The notes under the pieces are model-generated. The model saw nothing but the letters and a program-made list of their open reading frames with translations. It made no database searches and had not been told where the DNA came from. A stretch of DNA of 34,111 bases from Burkholderiales bacterium (GTDB lineage: Bacteria; Pseudomonadota; Gammaproteobacteria; Burkholderiales; Casimicrobiaceae), in assembly GCA_020851255.1 (NCBI GenBank), contig JADZDA010000162.1, forward strand, positions 1 through 34,111. The letters are read 5' to 3'. Below, piece after piece: positions 18,845 through 27,352 of this stretch. How positions within the stretch are numbered: the stretch's first letter is position 1; every line of letters starts with the position of its first letter. The translations under genes were made by a program, and so were the position numbers.

Positions 18845-18860
18845 GGCGATTATAATCGCC
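18845..18860. promoter_or_regulatory. Palindromic, possibly bidirectional -10 element between gspG and mltG
   Basis: GGCGATTATAATCGCC is a perfect 16-bp palindrome with TATAAT on both strands (18851-18856 rightward, 18854-18849 leftward). Leftward, six bases separate TATAAT from the gspG ATG. Rightward, TATAAT lies 41 bases before the mltG ATG. No good -35 is seen in either direction. It could also be an operator. Confidence 0.6.
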
Positions 18861-18897
18861 GCTTCGAACGACGGCGCCGCGCGAGCGGCGCGACCCG

Positions 18898-19911
18898 ATG
18901 TCGGCTACCCGCGCCGTCCGCTGGCTCGTGCGCGCGCTCGTCGCGCTCGCCTGCGCCGGGTCCGCGGCCGTCGCGATCGTCCTGTGGTGGACCAGCCGGC
19001 CGCTCGAATTCCCCTCGCGTCCGTACGCGCTCGACGTCAGGCCCGGAGCGTCGCTCGCGTCGATCGCGCGCACGCTCGCCGCCGACGGCGTACTCGTGCA
19101 TCCGGCGCTGCTCACGCTCTACGCGCGGATGCTCGACGCCGACCGGTCGATCAAGGCCGGACAGTACGAGTTCGACGCAACGCTCGATCTCGCGGCGCTG
19201 GTCGCGCGCCTGACCCAGGGCGACGTCACCCAGCGCGCCTTCACCGTCGTCGAGGGCACGACCTGGACGGAGTTCAAGCGCAGGCTCGCCACCGAACCGT
19301 CGATCGCCGCCGGCGTCGCGCTGCGGTCCGACCCCGAGATAACCGCGGCGCTCGGCGTCGACGCGCCATCGCTCGAAGGCCCGTTCTTCCCGGCCACCTA
19401 CCACTACGCGACGGGGAGCGCGGACCGCGCGATCCTCGCGCGCGCGCACCGGCAGTTGGCGACGCGGCTCGCGGCGGCCTGGTCGGCGCGGCGTCCCGAC
19501 CTGCCGCTGGCGTCGCCTTACGAGGCGCTGATCCTCGCGTCGATCGTCGAGAAGGAAACCGGCCGGGCCGCGGACCGGCCGCTGATCGCCTCGGTCTTCG
19601 TCAACCGCCTGAAGCGGGGCATGCGGCTGCAGACCGACCCCACGGTGATCTACGGCCTCGGTCCCGCGTTCGACGGCAACCTGCGCCGGCGCGACCTCGA
19701 GGCGGACACGCCGTACAACACCTACACGCGCGACGGCCTGCCGCCGACGCCGATCGCGCTCGTCTCCCAGGCGGCGATCGACGCGGTCGTGCGTCCTCCC
19801 GATACGCCGTACCTGTACTTCGTGGCGCGCGGCGACGGATCGAGCGAGTTCTCGGCATCGCTCGCCGAGCACAATCGCGCGGTGGCAAAATACCAGCTCG
19901 GGCGGCGATAA
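18898..19911 (+). CDS. mltG: Endolytic peptidoglycan transglycosylase MltG
   Basis: A 337-residue inner-membrane enzyme that cleaves nascent glycan strands. One N-terminal membrane helix (about 9-31) is followed by a LysM-like region (about 44-115) and the YceG catalytic domain. The catalytic glutamate is E218 in [10 protein letters not shown]. Further blocks are [22 protein letters not shown] and [16 protein letters not shown]. Length matches the family. It leads the conserved mltG-tmk-holB-pilZ-tatD run. Confidence 0.96.
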   Translation: MSATRAVRWLVRALVALACAGSAAVAIVLWWTSRPLEFPSRPYALDVRPGASLASIARTLAADGVLVHPALLTLYARMLDADRSIKAGQYEFDATLDLAALVARLTQGDVTQRAFTVVEGTTWTEFKRRLATEPSIAAGVALRSDPEITAALGVDAPSLEGPFFPATYHYATGSADRAILARAHRQLATRLAAAWSARRPDLPLASPYEALILASIVEKETGRAADRPLIASVFVNRLKRGMRLQTDPTVIYGLGPAFDGNLRRRDLEADTPYNTYTRDGLPPTPIALVSQAAIDAVVRPPDTPYLYFVARGDGSSEFSASLAEHNRAVAKYQLGRR

Positions 19912-19978
19912 GGCGGAGCGGGCGGGGCGGCGCGGGTGCGTCGCCGCCGGGTGCTGCGCGACGCGTCGCCCGCCGACC

Positions 19979-20608
19979 ATGAGCCCATCCGCGCGCGGAC
20001 GTTTCGTCACCCTAGAAGGCGTCGATGGCGCCGGCAAGAGCACGCACGTCGCCTACATCGCCGACGCGATCCGCGCACGGGGCCATCGGGTCGTCACCAC
20101 CCGCGAGCCGGGAGGGACGCCGCTCGGGGAGGCGCTGCGCGAGCTGGTGCTGCACCGGCCGATGACGCACGATACGGAGACGCTGCTCGTGTTCGCGGCG
20201 CGCCGCGAGCACGTCGAGCAGGTGATCCGTCCCGCGCTCGCGCGGGGCGCCTGGGTGCTGTGCGACCGGTATACCGACGCGTCCCACGCCTATCAGGGCG
20301 GCGGGCACGGTGTCGACCGTGCCCGGATCGACGCGCTCGCGCACTGGGTCCACGGCGACTGCACCCCCGACCTCACGATCCTGTTCGACGTCCCGCTCGC
20401 GGTGTCCCGCGAACGGCTCGCCCGCGCCGCCGGCGAGGGTCGCGCGCTCGACCGGTTCGAGCGCGAGGAGGGCGGATTCGCCGAGCGCGTGCGCGCCGCC
20501 TATCTCGAACGCGCCGGCGCGGAACCGGCGCGTTTCCGGATCGTCGATTCGACGCGTCCGCCGGCGGAGGTGCGCGCCGCGCTCGCGGGGATCCTCGACG
20601 CGTGGTGA
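19979..20608 (+). CDS. tmk: Thymidylate kinase
   Basis: A 209-residue kinase that phosphorylates dTMP to dTDP with ATP in DNA-precursor synthesis. The P-loop GVDGAGKST is at 14-22, the substrate motif [11 protein letters not shown] at 41-51, [14 protein letters not shown] (96-109) contains the DRY motif, and the lid region is arginine-rich (about 145-165). Length is typical. It starts 67 bases after mltG without an obvious Shine-Dalgarno sequence. Its stop overlaps the holB GTG by four bases (GTGA). Confidence 0.97.
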   Translation: MSPSARGRFVTLEGVDGAGKSTHVAYIADAIRARGHRVVTTREPGGTPLGEALRELVLHRPMTHDTETLLVFAARREHVEQVIRPALARGAWVLCDRYTDASHAYQGGGHGVDRARIDALAHWVHGDCTPDLTILFDVPLAVSRERLARAAGEGRALDRFEREEGGFAERVRAAYLERAGAEPARFRIVDSTRPPAEVRAALAGILDAW

Positions 20609-21708
20609 GCGAGTCCGAAGCCGACGTCGCCGAAGCGGCCGCCGAGCCCTGGCCCGACGCGCTGCCCTGGCAACGGAACCTGCGCCTGTCGTTCGCCGCC
20701 GGTCGCGACCGTGCCCACCACGCGTGGCTCGTGGCCGGGCCCCGGGGCCTGGGCAAGCGGACGCTCGCGCTCCACCTCGCCCGCGACCTGCTGTGCGAAT
20801 CGCCTACCGCGGACGCGCTCGCCTGCGGAAACTGCGACGGCTGCCGCTACGTCGCCGCCGGGACGCACCCGGACCTGCGGCTGATCGAACCCTGGCGCAT
20901 CGAACCCGACGGTACGCGCGTCGCCGTGCAGGAGATCGGCATCGACGCGATCCGCGACCTGACCGGGTTCACCCAGATCACGAGCCACCGCCGCGGTGTC
21001 CGGGTCGCGATCGTCGCGCCCGCCGAGCGCCTGACGGTCGAGGCGGCCAACGCGCTGCTCAAGACGCTGGAAGAGCCCCCGGCCGGCACGATCCTCGTGC
21101 TGGTGTCGCACCTGCCCGGACGTCTGCTCGCGACGGTGGCGAGCCGCTGCCTGCGGATCCCGGCGCCCCGGCCCTCGCCCGCGGAGGCGATCGCCTGGCT
21201 CGCCGGGCAGGGGATCGCGACGCCGGACCTCGCGCTCGCGTACGCGGGCGGGGCGCCGCTGGCCGCGCTGCGTATCGCCGCCGACGGTCAGTCGGGCGAG
21301 CGCGCGCACTGGTTCGACGCCCTCGCCCGGCCCGAACGCCTGGAAGCGATCGCGATGGGTGCGCGCATCGACGCGGCCGACAAGCCCGACCGCAAGGCGC
21401 GGCTGGAACTCGTGCTCGACGCGCTCGCGGCCTGGACCGAGGATCTCGCGCGCGTCGCCGGCGGCGGGGCGCCCCGCAGGCTTCCCGGCCGCGCGGACGC
21501 GCTGGGCGCGCTCGCCCCTCGGGTGGCGGGTGTCGACCTTTGCCGCTATCATCGTTCGATCGTGCACCAGCGTGCCCACGTCGCCCGGCCCCTCAATCCG
21601 CGGCTCGTCGCCGAGTCGCTGGTCGACGCCTACCGCGAACTCTTCGCGCCGCAGCCGCGCCCGTCCGGTGCCGCCGGATCGCGCGGGACCGGGGCTGGCG
21701 GTGGCTGA
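20605..21708 (+). CDS. holB: DNA polymerase III subunit delta'
   Basis: A 367-residue clamp-loader subunit. GPRGLGKR (45-52) is a P-loop with arginine in place of Ser/Thr after the lysine, as in delta' proteins that do not hydrolyse ATP. A zinc module has C64, C74, C77 and C80 (CGNCDGC). LLKTLEEPP and the SRC arginine-finger motif (VASRC) follow, then a C-terminal helical domain with [24 protein letters not shown]. The GTG start at 20605 overlaps the tmk stop. It ends by overlapping the pilZ start by eight bases. Confidence 0.94.
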   Translation: MSESEADVAEAAAEPWPDALPWQRNLRLSFAAGRDRAHHAWLVAGPRGLGKRTLALHLARDLLCESPTADALACGNCDGCRYVAAGTHPDLRLIEPWRIEPDGTRVAVQEIGIDAIRDLTGFTQITSHRRGVRVAIVAPAERLTVEAANALLKTLEEPPAGTILVLVSHLPGRLLATVASRCLRIPAPRPSPAEAIAWLAGQGIATPDLALAYAGGAPLAALRIAADGQSGERAHWFDALARPERLEAIAMGARIDAADKPDRKARLELVLDALAAWTEDLARVAGGGAPRRLPGRADALGALAPRVAGVDLCRYHRSIVHQRAHVARPLNPRLVAESLVDAYRELFAPQPRPSGAAGSRGTGAGGG

Positions 21709-22066
21709 CCCCAAGCCCGCCGCGGTGGCGCGGCCCGGCGTCCTCTCCCTCAACATTCGCGAGAAGGCCGCGCTCTACGCCGCGTACATGCCGTTCCTCA
21801 AGGGCGGCGGCATCTTCATCCCGACCGCCCGTTCGTACGCGCTCGGCGAGGAAGTGTTCATGCTGCTGTCGCTGATGGACGATCCCAACCGCATCGCCGT
21901 CCAGGGCAAGGTCGTGTGGATCACGCCCGAAGGCGTCCAGGGGAGCCGCACGCAGGGCATAGGCGTGCAGTTCACGCTGGACGAGACCGGCGCCGCGGCG
22001 AGGGCGACGATCGAGAAGATCCTGGGCGAGACGCTCGCCTCGTCGCGACCCACGCACACGCTGTGA
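21701..22066 (+). CDS. pilZ: PilZ domain protein (type IV pilus PilZ)
   Basis: A 121-residue protein made almost wholly of a PilZ domain. Key segments are SLNIREKAALYAAYMPFLKGGG, FIPT, LGEEVFMLLSLMDDP, GKVVWITPEG and GIGVQF. The canonical cyclic-di-GMP motifs RxxxR and D/NxSxxG are not seen. This agrees with the prototypical PilZ encoded beside holB in Pseudomonas, which acts in type IV pilus assembly without binding the nucleotide. The GTG at 21701 gives MADPKPAAV and couples translation to holB. No other pilus genes are present. Confidence 0.9.
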   Translation: MADPKPAAVARPGVLSLNIREKAALYAAYMPFLKGGGIFIPTARSYALGEEVFMLLSLMDDPNRIAVQGKVVWITPEGVQGSRTQGIGVQFTLDETGAAARATIEKILGETLASSRPTHTL

Positions 22067-22136
22067 CCCGGATGCCGCGGGTCCGCCGCCGGCCGCCGGC
22101 CGCCGGCGGCGCGGCGTCCCGGCCCGCCGATCGCCG

Positions 22137-22916
22137 ATGACGTTCGTCGACTCCCACTGCCATCTCGACTTCCCGGAACTCGCGCCGAAGCTGCCGGCGT
22201 TGCTCGAGGCGATGCGCGTCGCGCGCGTCGCCCACGCGCTGTGCATCTCGGTGGACCTCGGGGAATGGTCGCGCGTGCACGCGCTCGCGACCGGGCATCG
22301 GGAGCTCTACGCCACCGTGGGCACGCACCCGGACTACCCCGACGTCGACGAACCCGACGTCGCGACGCTGGTCGAGCGCGCAACGCGGCCGAAGGTCGTC
22401 GGCATAGGGGAGACCGGGCTCGACTACTACCGGCTGACCGGCGACCTCGCGTGGCAGCGCGAGCGCTTCCGCACCCACATCCGCGCGGCGCGCGAGGCGA
22501 ACAAGCCGCTCGTCGTCCACACGCGGAGCGCCGCCGACGACACGCTCGCCATCCTGCGCGAGGAACGGGCGCGCGACGCCGGCGGCGTCATGCACTGCTT
22601 CACCGAAACCTGGGACGTCGCGTCCGCGGCGATCGACCTGGGCTTCCACATCTCGTTCTCCGGCATCGTGTCCTTCCGCAACGCGGCCGCTCTGCACGAA
22701 GTCGCACGCCGCGTCCCGCTCGACCGGATGCTGATCGAGACCGACAGTCCCTATCTCGCGCCGGTCCCGCACCGGGGGCGGACCAACGAGCCGGCGTGGG
22801 TCGTCCAGGTCGCCGAGGCGATCGCGCGGCTGCGCGGAATCGGGGTCGAGACCGTCGCCGCCGCGACATCGGCCAACTTCTACCGCCTGTTCTCGATCGA
22901 TCCCGATGCCGCCTGA
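22137..22916 (+). CDS. tatD: TatD family metal-dependent hydrolase
   Basis: A 259-residue TIM-barrel DNase/hydrolase. Metal ligands are H7 and H9 (DSHCHLD), E92 (GIGETGLDYY), H128 (LVVHTRSA), H153 (VMHCFTE) and D203 (IETDSPYLAP). The C-terminal NEPAWV is also typical. Length is normal. It follows pilZ after 70 bases of GC-rich sequence without a terminator T-run, and its stop overlaps the ankyrin gene by 11 bases. Confidence 0.95.
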   Translation: MTFVDSHCHLDFPELAPKLPALLEAMRVARVAHALCISVDLGEWSRVHALATGHRELYATVGTHPDYPDVDEPDVATLVERATRPKVVGIGETGLDYYRLTGDLAWQRERFRTHIRAAREANKPLVVHTRSAADDTLAILREERARDAGGVMHCFTETWDVASAAIDLGFHISFSGIVSFRNAAALHEVARRVPLDRMLIETDSPYLAPVPHRGRTNEPAWVVQVAEAIARLRGIGVETVAAATSANFYRLFSIDPDAA

Positions 22917-23556
22917 ACTGCGCCGCGCCGTGCCGGCGGTCGTCTTCGCGTTGCTCGTTCCGCTCGGCGGCGCCTGGGCCCAGGGCCTGCTCGACGACTT
23001 CTTCCTGGCGGTGGAGAACGACCGCGACCGCGAGGTCCGCGCCCTGGTCGCCCGAGGCATCGGCGCCGACAGCGTCGACGCCGCCGGCGATCCCGCGATC
23101 GTCGTCGCCGCGCGCAGCGGCAGCGTCCGAGCCGCCGAAGTGCTGCTGGCCGCGGGAGCGAAGCCCGACGCGCGCAATCGCCACGGGGACACGGCGATGA
23201 TGCTCGCGGCGCTCAACGGTCACCTGGCGATCGCGAAGGCGCTGCGGGCGCAGGGCGCGTCGGTGCGCGGTCCGGGCTGGACCCCGCTCATCTACGCCGC
23301 GACCGGGGGCCACGACGAAATCGTGCGCTGGCTGCTCGACGAGGGCGCCGAGATCAACGCCGCCTCGCCGAACGGGACGACGGCGCTGATGATGGCGGCC
23401 CGCGAGAACCGCTACGCGACCGCCCTGCTGCTGATCGAGCGCGGCGCGAACGTCAACCACCGCAACGAGAACGGCGCCACCGCGCTCGACTGGGCGCGGC
23501 GCAACGACGACGCGGCGCTGGTCGAACGGCTGCGCCGCGCCGGCGCGCGCGGCTGA
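22906..23556 (+). CDS. Periplasmic ankyrin-repeat protein
   Basis: A 216-residue protein with a signal peptide (basic start, hydrophobic core AVVFALLVPLGG, likely cut after AWA, about residue 25). About five ankyrin repeats follow; clear units include AAGDPAIVVAARSGSVRAAEVLLAAGA, DTAMMLAALNGHLAIAKAL, TPLIYAATGGHDEIVRWLLDEGA and TALMMAARENRYATALLLIERGA. Ankyrin repeats bind proteins; the partner is unknown. The ATG at 22906 overlaps tatD, so it is probably the last gene of the mltG-tatD run. It converges on the NlpC/P60 gene with a 12-base gap. Confidence 0.9.
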   Translation: MPPELRRAVPAVVFALLVPLGGAWAQGLLDDFFLAVENDRDREVRALVARGIGADSVDAAGDPAIVVAARSGSVRAAEVLLAAGAKPDARNRHGDTAMMLAALNGHLAIAKALRAQGASVRGPGWTPLIYAATGGHDEIVRWLLDEGAEINAASPNGTTALMMAARENRYATALLLIERGANVNHRNENGATALDWARRNDDAALVERLRRAGARG

Positions 23557-23568
23557 AACGGGCGCCGC

Positions 23569-24132
23569 TCAGCGGGTGGCCGGAGCCGCGGCCTCGGCGT
23601 CCGGCACGAGGCCGGGCAGGACGCCGACCAGGCGCCGGGCGCCGCTGAAGTGCTTGCGCCAGTAGCCGTTGGACAGTTCGGCGATCTCGACTTCGCTGCC
23701 GCGCGAGGGCGCGTGGATGAAGCGGTCGTCGCCCAGGTAGATGCCGACGTGCGAGTAGGCGAAGCGTCGCGTGTTGAAGAACACGAGATCGCCGGCCTTG
23801 AGTTCGTGCGTGCCGACCTTGCGGCCGAGCCGGCTCATCTCCCGCGACGTGCGCGGGAGCGTGAATCCGGTCACCTGCTGGAACGCGTGGCGGACGAGTC
23901 CGCTGCAATCCAGACCGTCCTCCGGGGACTCGCCGCCCCAGCGGTAGTCGACGCCGATGAGACCGAGCGCGAAGATCGCGATGTCCTGGGCGCCGCTCCA
24001 CACGTTCGCGGCCGCGGTGCGCGCGCTGTCGACCAGCGATGGCGATCCGCCCGTCTGGGCGCGCGCGGGCGGCGCCGCGGACGCGAGCGCGAGCGCGAAC
24101 ACGACCGCGGCGAGGGCGGGGCGGGCGGGCAT
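23569..24132 (-). CDS. NlpC/P60 family peptidoglycan endopeptidase
   Basis: A 187-residue exported C40 cysteine peptidase. The signal peptide is probably cut after ARA (about residue 25). The NlpC/P60 fold includes YRWGGESPEDGLDCSG with the catalytic cysteine C76, GDLVFFN, YSHVGIYLGDD with the catalytic histidine H128, and FIHAPS with H140. It should cut peptide stems in the periplasm. The ATG at 24130-24132 has no Shine-Dalgarno sequence; instead a GATAAT element lies six bases upstream, suggesting a leaderless transcript. Confidence 0.93.
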   Translation of the reverse strand: MPARPALAAVVFALALASAAPPARAQTGGSPSLVDSARTAAANVWSGAQDIAIFALGLIGVDYRWGGESPEDGLDCSGLVRHAFQQVTGFTLPRTSREMSRLGRKVGTHELKAGDLVFFNTRRFAYSHVGIYLGDDRFIHAPSRGSEVEIAELSNGYWRKHFSGARRLVGVLPGLVPDAEAAAPATR

Positions 24133-24149
24133 CGGGCGATTATCGCCCG
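24133..24149 (-). promoter_or_regulatory. Palindromic start-adjacent promoter of the NlpC/P60 gene
   Basis: CGGGCGAT and ATCGCCCG form 8-bp arms around one base. Leftward this contains GATAAT, six bases before the ATG, with TTGTAG 18 bases further upstream as a possible -35. The 14 bases ATAATCGCCCGATG are identical at gspG. Confidence 0.55.
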
Positions 24150-24162
24150 CCGCAGCACCGGC

Positions 24163-24471
24163 CTACAACCCCGGCCGCCGCCGGCGCGCAGGCGCCGGCC
24201 CGGCCGCCTGACGCGCCGCGGCGCGCTGGCGGCGCAGCGCCCGCGCGTCGGCGACGAGCGGACGTGTGACCTCGACGCGGTCGCCATCGCGTAGCGGTGT
24301 GTCGCCGGTGGCGGACTGGCCATGGATCGCGACCGCGAGACCGGGTGCCGCCGCGGCCGCGCCGACGGCGGCGACGGCGTCGGCGACCGTCGCGCCCGGC
24401 GGGAGTTCGACGCCGGCGATCGCCGTCGCGCCGGCGGACGGCCAGACGACGGTCACACGCAGCCGGCTCAT
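24163..24471 (-). CDS. rnfH: RnfH family ubiquitin-fold protein
   Basis: A 102-residue protein. The N-terminal beta-grasp region ([28 protein letters not shown], then [25 protein letters not shown]) is the RnfH (RatB) signature. The C-terminal [12 protein letters not shown] tail is basic. Its start overlaps the ratA stop by four bases (24468-24471), the usual ratA-rnfH pair. No rnf operon is near, and its role is not established. Confidence 0.9.
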   Translation of the reverse strand: MSRLRVTVVWPSAGATAIAGVELPPGATVADAVAAVGAAAAAPGLAVAIHGQSATGDTPLRDGDRVEVTRPLVADARALRRQRAAARQAAGPAPARRRRPGL

Positions 24472-24908
24472 GTCCGCGGCCCGTAGACGGCCCGCGCACG
24501 CTCGACGAAGGCGTCGACGAACGTCGTGGCGATGTGGTTGAACACCGGGCCGACCGCGCGCTCGAGCAGGCCGCTCGTGAATTCGTAGGTGAGTTCGAAT
24601 TCGACCTTGCACGCGTCGGGTGCCAATGCGCGGAAGCGCCAGGTGCCGTCGAGGTGGCGAAACGGCCCGTCGACCAGCGTGATGACGATCGACTCGCCGG
24701 GCACGTTGACATTGTCGGTCGTGAAATGCGCGCGCACGCCGTGGTAGTCGATGTCGATGCGGGCGCGGCGTCCGCCCGGACCCAGGCCCAGGATCCGGCT
24801 GCCGCCGCACCACGGGAGGAACTGCGGATAGAGCTCGACGCCGTCGACCAGCGCGTACATCTCGGCCGCGGCGTAGCGGACCAGGACCGAATGGACGACG
24901 CGCTTCAT
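24468..24908 (-). CDS. ratA: RatA family protein (START/COQ10-like)
   Basis: A 146-residue START-fold protein. It begins [37 protein letters not shown], the family hallmark, and contains [19 protein letters not shown]. In Escherichia coli RatA has been described as a toxin interfering with 70S formation; relatives bind ubiquinone-type lipids (COQ10). Which role applies is unknown. It is divergent from smpB, with starts 81 bases apart, an arrangement also seen in other proteobacteria. Confidence 0.92.
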   Translation of the reverse strand: MKRVVHSVLVRYAAAEMYALVDGVELYPQFLPWCGGSRILGLGPGGRRARIDIDYHGVRAHFTTDNVNVPGESIVITLVDGPFRHLDGTWRFRALAPDACKVEFELTYEFTSGLLERAVGPVFNHIATTFVDAFVERARAVYGPRT

Positions 24909-24976
24909 GCCGCGCGCGGACGGACCGGCGGCGGGCGGTCCCGGCGGTTGCCGGGACCCGCGGTCGGCGCGGGCGC

Positions 24977-24982
24977 TAGAAT
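24977..24982 (+). promoter_or_regulatory. Putative start-adjacent -10 element of smpB
   Basis: TAGAAT ends seven bases before the smpB ATG (24990). No Shine-Dalgarno sequence is present between them, so a leaderless or nearly leaderless mRNA is possible. No good -35 was found. Confidence 0.45.
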
Positions 24983-24989
24983 CTGTCCG

Positions 24990-25451
24990 ATGAGCATCGT
25001 CGAGAACCGGAAGGCGTTCCACGATTATTTTATCGAGGAACGCCTCGAAGCCGGCATCGCACTGGAAGGCTGGGAGGTGAAATCGGTCCGCGCCGGCCGC
25101 GCGAACCTGAAGGAGGCGTACGTCGTCGTCAGGAACGGCGAACTGCTCCTGATCGGGGCGCACCTGTCGCCGCTCGCGCAGGCGTCCACGCACGTCCACG
25201 CCGATCCGACCCGATCGCGGCGGCTGCTCCTGCATCGCCACGAGATCGACACGCTGACCGGCCGCGTCGAGCGGGCGGGCTACACGCTGGTCCCGATCAA
25301 TCTCCACTACCAGCGCGGCCGGATCAAGCTCGAGATCGGCCTCGCCAAGGGCAAGAAGCAGCACGACAAGCGGGCCGCGATCAAGGAGCGCGAGTGGGGG
25401 CGCGAGCGCGAGCGCCTGCTGCGCCACCGGTCGGGCGGCCGGGGAGACTGA
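24990..25451 (+). CDS. smpB: SsrA-binding protein SmpB
   Basis: A 153-residue tmRNA-binding protein for ribosome rescue. Family blocks are [40 protein letters not shown]-type sequence, [47 protein letters not shown] and the basic tail. Length is typical (150-160). It is divergent from ratA. The ssrA gene itself was not found in the window. The stop is four bases before an acyl-CoA synthetase gene. Confidence 0.97.
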   Translation: MSIVENRKAFHDYFIEERLEAGIALEGWEVKSVRAGRANLKEAYVVVRNGELLLIGAHLSPLAQASTHVHADPTRSRRLLLHRHEIDTLTGRVERAGYTLVPINLHYQRGRIKLEIGLAKGKKQHDKRAAIKEREWGRERERLLRHRSGGRGD

Positions 25452-25455
25452 CCCG

Positions 25456-27135
25456 ATGGAACGACCGATCGACCCGCCGCTGCCGCCGGACCATCGCTAC
25501 GTCCGCGACCTGGACAAGACGCCGGCCAACCATGTCCCGCTGACGCCGGTCGCCTTCCTCGAGCGCAACGCGCGGGTCTGGCCGGATCGCGTGGCCGTGC
25601 GCCACGGGCGGCTGGCGATCACCTGGGCGGAGTTCGGGCAGCGCGCGCGGCGGCTCGCGAGCGCGCTGGCCGCGCGGGGCGTATGCCGGGGCGACACGGT
25701 CGCGATCATGGCGCCGAACATCCCGGCGATGCTCGAGGCGCACTACGCGGTGCCGGCGCTGGGCGCGGTGCTGAACGCGCTCAACGTCCGGCTCGACGGC
25801 GAGGCGATCGCCTTCTGCCTCGACCACGGCGCGGCGAAGGTGCTGATCACCGATCCGGAATTCGCGCCGGCGGTGCGCGCGGCGCTCGCCCGGACCGGGC
25901 GCGAACTCCTGGTCGTCGACATCGACGACCCGGAGGGGCCGGGCGGCGATCGCGTCGGAACGATCGGCTACGAGGCGCTGCTGGCCGGCGGCGATCCCGC
26001 GTACGAATGGCCCGGCCCGGTCGACGAATGGGACTCGCTCGCGCTCCTCTACACGTCGGGCACGACCGGCAACCCCAAGGGCGTCGTCTACCACCATCGC
26101 GGTGCGTACCTGAACGCGCTGGGCAACGCGCTCGCGTTCCGTCTGGGCCACGACAGCGTCTACCTGTGGACGCTGCCGATGTTCCACTGCAACGGCTGGA
26201 CCTACACCTGGGCCGTCACCGCGGCCGGGGCCACGCACGTGTGCCTGCGCCGCGTCGAGCCCGCCGCCATCTTCCGAGCGATCCGCGACCACCGGGTCAC
26301 GCACCTGTGCGGCGCGCCGATCGTACTCAACCTGCTCGTCCACGCACCGGCGGAGTCGAAGCTCGCGTTCGACCACGTCGTCGACGTCGCCACCGGCGGC
26401 GCCGCGCCGCCCTCGGCGGTGATCGAGGCGATGGAGGCGATGGGCTTCCGCGTCACCCACCTCTACGGACTGACCGAGTCGTACGGACCGGCGATGCTGT
26501 GCGCGCCCCAGGACGGGTGGGAGTCGCTCCCGATGACCGACCGCGCCCGGCTGATGGCGCGGCAGGGTGTGGCGATGCCGACGCTCGACCGGGTGCAGGT
26601 CGCCGATCCGTCGACCGGCGCACCGGTTCCGCGCGACGGCGCGACGATGGGCGAGCTGATGCTCCGGGGCAACACGATCATGAAGGGCTATCTCGCGAAC
26701 CCGGACGCGACGGCGCAGGCGTTCGCCCACGGCTGGTTCTCTACCGGGGACCTCGCGGTCTGGCACCCGGACGGCTATGTCGAGATCCGCGATCGCAGCA
26801 AGGACATCATCATCACCGGCGGCGAGAACGTGAGTTCGCTCGAAGTGGAGGAGTGCCTGTACCGCCATCCGTCGGTGATGGAGGCGGCGGTCGTCGCCCG
26901 GCCCGACGAGCGCTGGGGTGAGACGCCTTGCGCGTTCGTGACGCTCAAGCCCGGGGCGCCGCCGGTCGACGCCGCGGAGATCATCCGCTGGTGCCGCGAT
27001 CGGCTCGCGCACTTCAAGGCGCCGAAGGCGGTGGTATTCGGCCCGCTGCCCAAGACTTCGACCGGGAAGATCCAGAAGTACCTGCTGCGGGACCGGGCCA
27101 GGACTCCGGAGGGGGGCGCCGGCCGGGGCCTGTGA
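25456..27135 (+). CDS. AMP-binding acyl-CoA synthetase
   Basis: A 559-residue adenylate-forming ligase that activates a carboxylic acid to its CoA thioester through an acyl-AMP. Motifs in order are the P-loop YTSGTTGNPKG (199-209), PMFHCNGW (241-248), YGLTES (337-342), STGD (429-432), the hinge-region DRSKDIIITGGENVSSLEVEE (about 446-466), and the catalytic lysine K538 in KTSTGKIQK. The sequence style matches medium/long-chain fatty-acyl-CoA ligases of proteobacteria; chain length is not predictable. A GGGGAG sequence at the smpB end serves as its ribosome-binding site, so it is probably co-transcribed with smpB. Confidence 0.93.
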   Translation: MERPIDPPLPPDHRYVRDLDKTPANHVPLTPVAFLERNARVWPDRVAVRHGRLAITWAEFGQRARRLASALAARGVCRGDTVAIMAPNIPAMLEAHYAVPALGAVLNALNVRLDGEAIAFCLDHGAAKVLITDPEFAPAVRAALARTGRELLVVDIDDPEGPGGDRVGTIGYEALLAGGDPAYEWPGPVDEWDSLALLYTSGTTGNPKGVVYHHRGAYLNALGNALAFRLGHDSVYLWTLPMFHCNGWTYTWAVTAAGATHVCLRRVEPAAIFRAIRDHRVTHLCGAPIVLNLLVHAPAESKLAFDHVVDVATGGAAPPSAVIEAMEAMGFRVTHLYGLTESYGPAMLCAPQDGWESLPMTDRARLMARQGVAMPTLDRVQVADPSTGAPVPRDGATMGELMLRGNTIMKGYLANPDATAQAFAHGWFSTGDLAVWHPDGYVEIRDRSKDIIITGGENVSSLEVEECLYRHPSVMEAAVVARPDERWGETPCAFVTLKPGAPPVDAAEIIRWCRDRLAHFKAPKAVVFGPLPKTSTGKIQKYLLRDRARTPEGGAGRGL

Positions 27136-27261
27136 ACGCTGTCGGGATGCTCGCGTCACTCGGGTAACGGTCGCCGCCAGGGCGCACCCCGCACGCGGTC
27201 GCCGACCGGCGGCGAGGAATCCTCGCGCACGGGCCGGACATCCGCCGCCGTCGCCGCCGCC

Positions 27262-27275
27262 TTGATCTGGATCAA
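27262..27275 (+). promoter_or_regulatory. FNR/ANR box upstream of the cytochrome gene
   Basis: TTGATCTGGATCAA matches the FNR consensus TTGATnnnnATCAA at every fixed position. A possible -10 (GAGAAT, 27297-27302) would put the transcription start near 27309, so the box centre lies at about -40.5, the position of class II activation. This implies induction at low oxygen. Confidence 0.75.
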
Positions 27276-27352
27276 GTACCGCACGACCCATTGCCCGAGA
27301 ATCCGCGTGGCCGAAAACCATGTATCGGTCATGGATATAAGGCATTGCCCTC

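Noticed and set aside
22080-22125. GCCGCCGGCC-type repeat between pilZ and tatD as a terminator or repeat array
   Set aside because: It is GC-rich low-complexity sequence with a possible hairpin but no T-run and no regular repeat unit.
24908-24990. ratA-rnfH called as a toxin-antitoxin pair
   Set aside because: The pair is widespread and chromosomal, RnfH is not a shown antitoxin, and the START fold also fits a lipid-binding role. It is annotated by family only.
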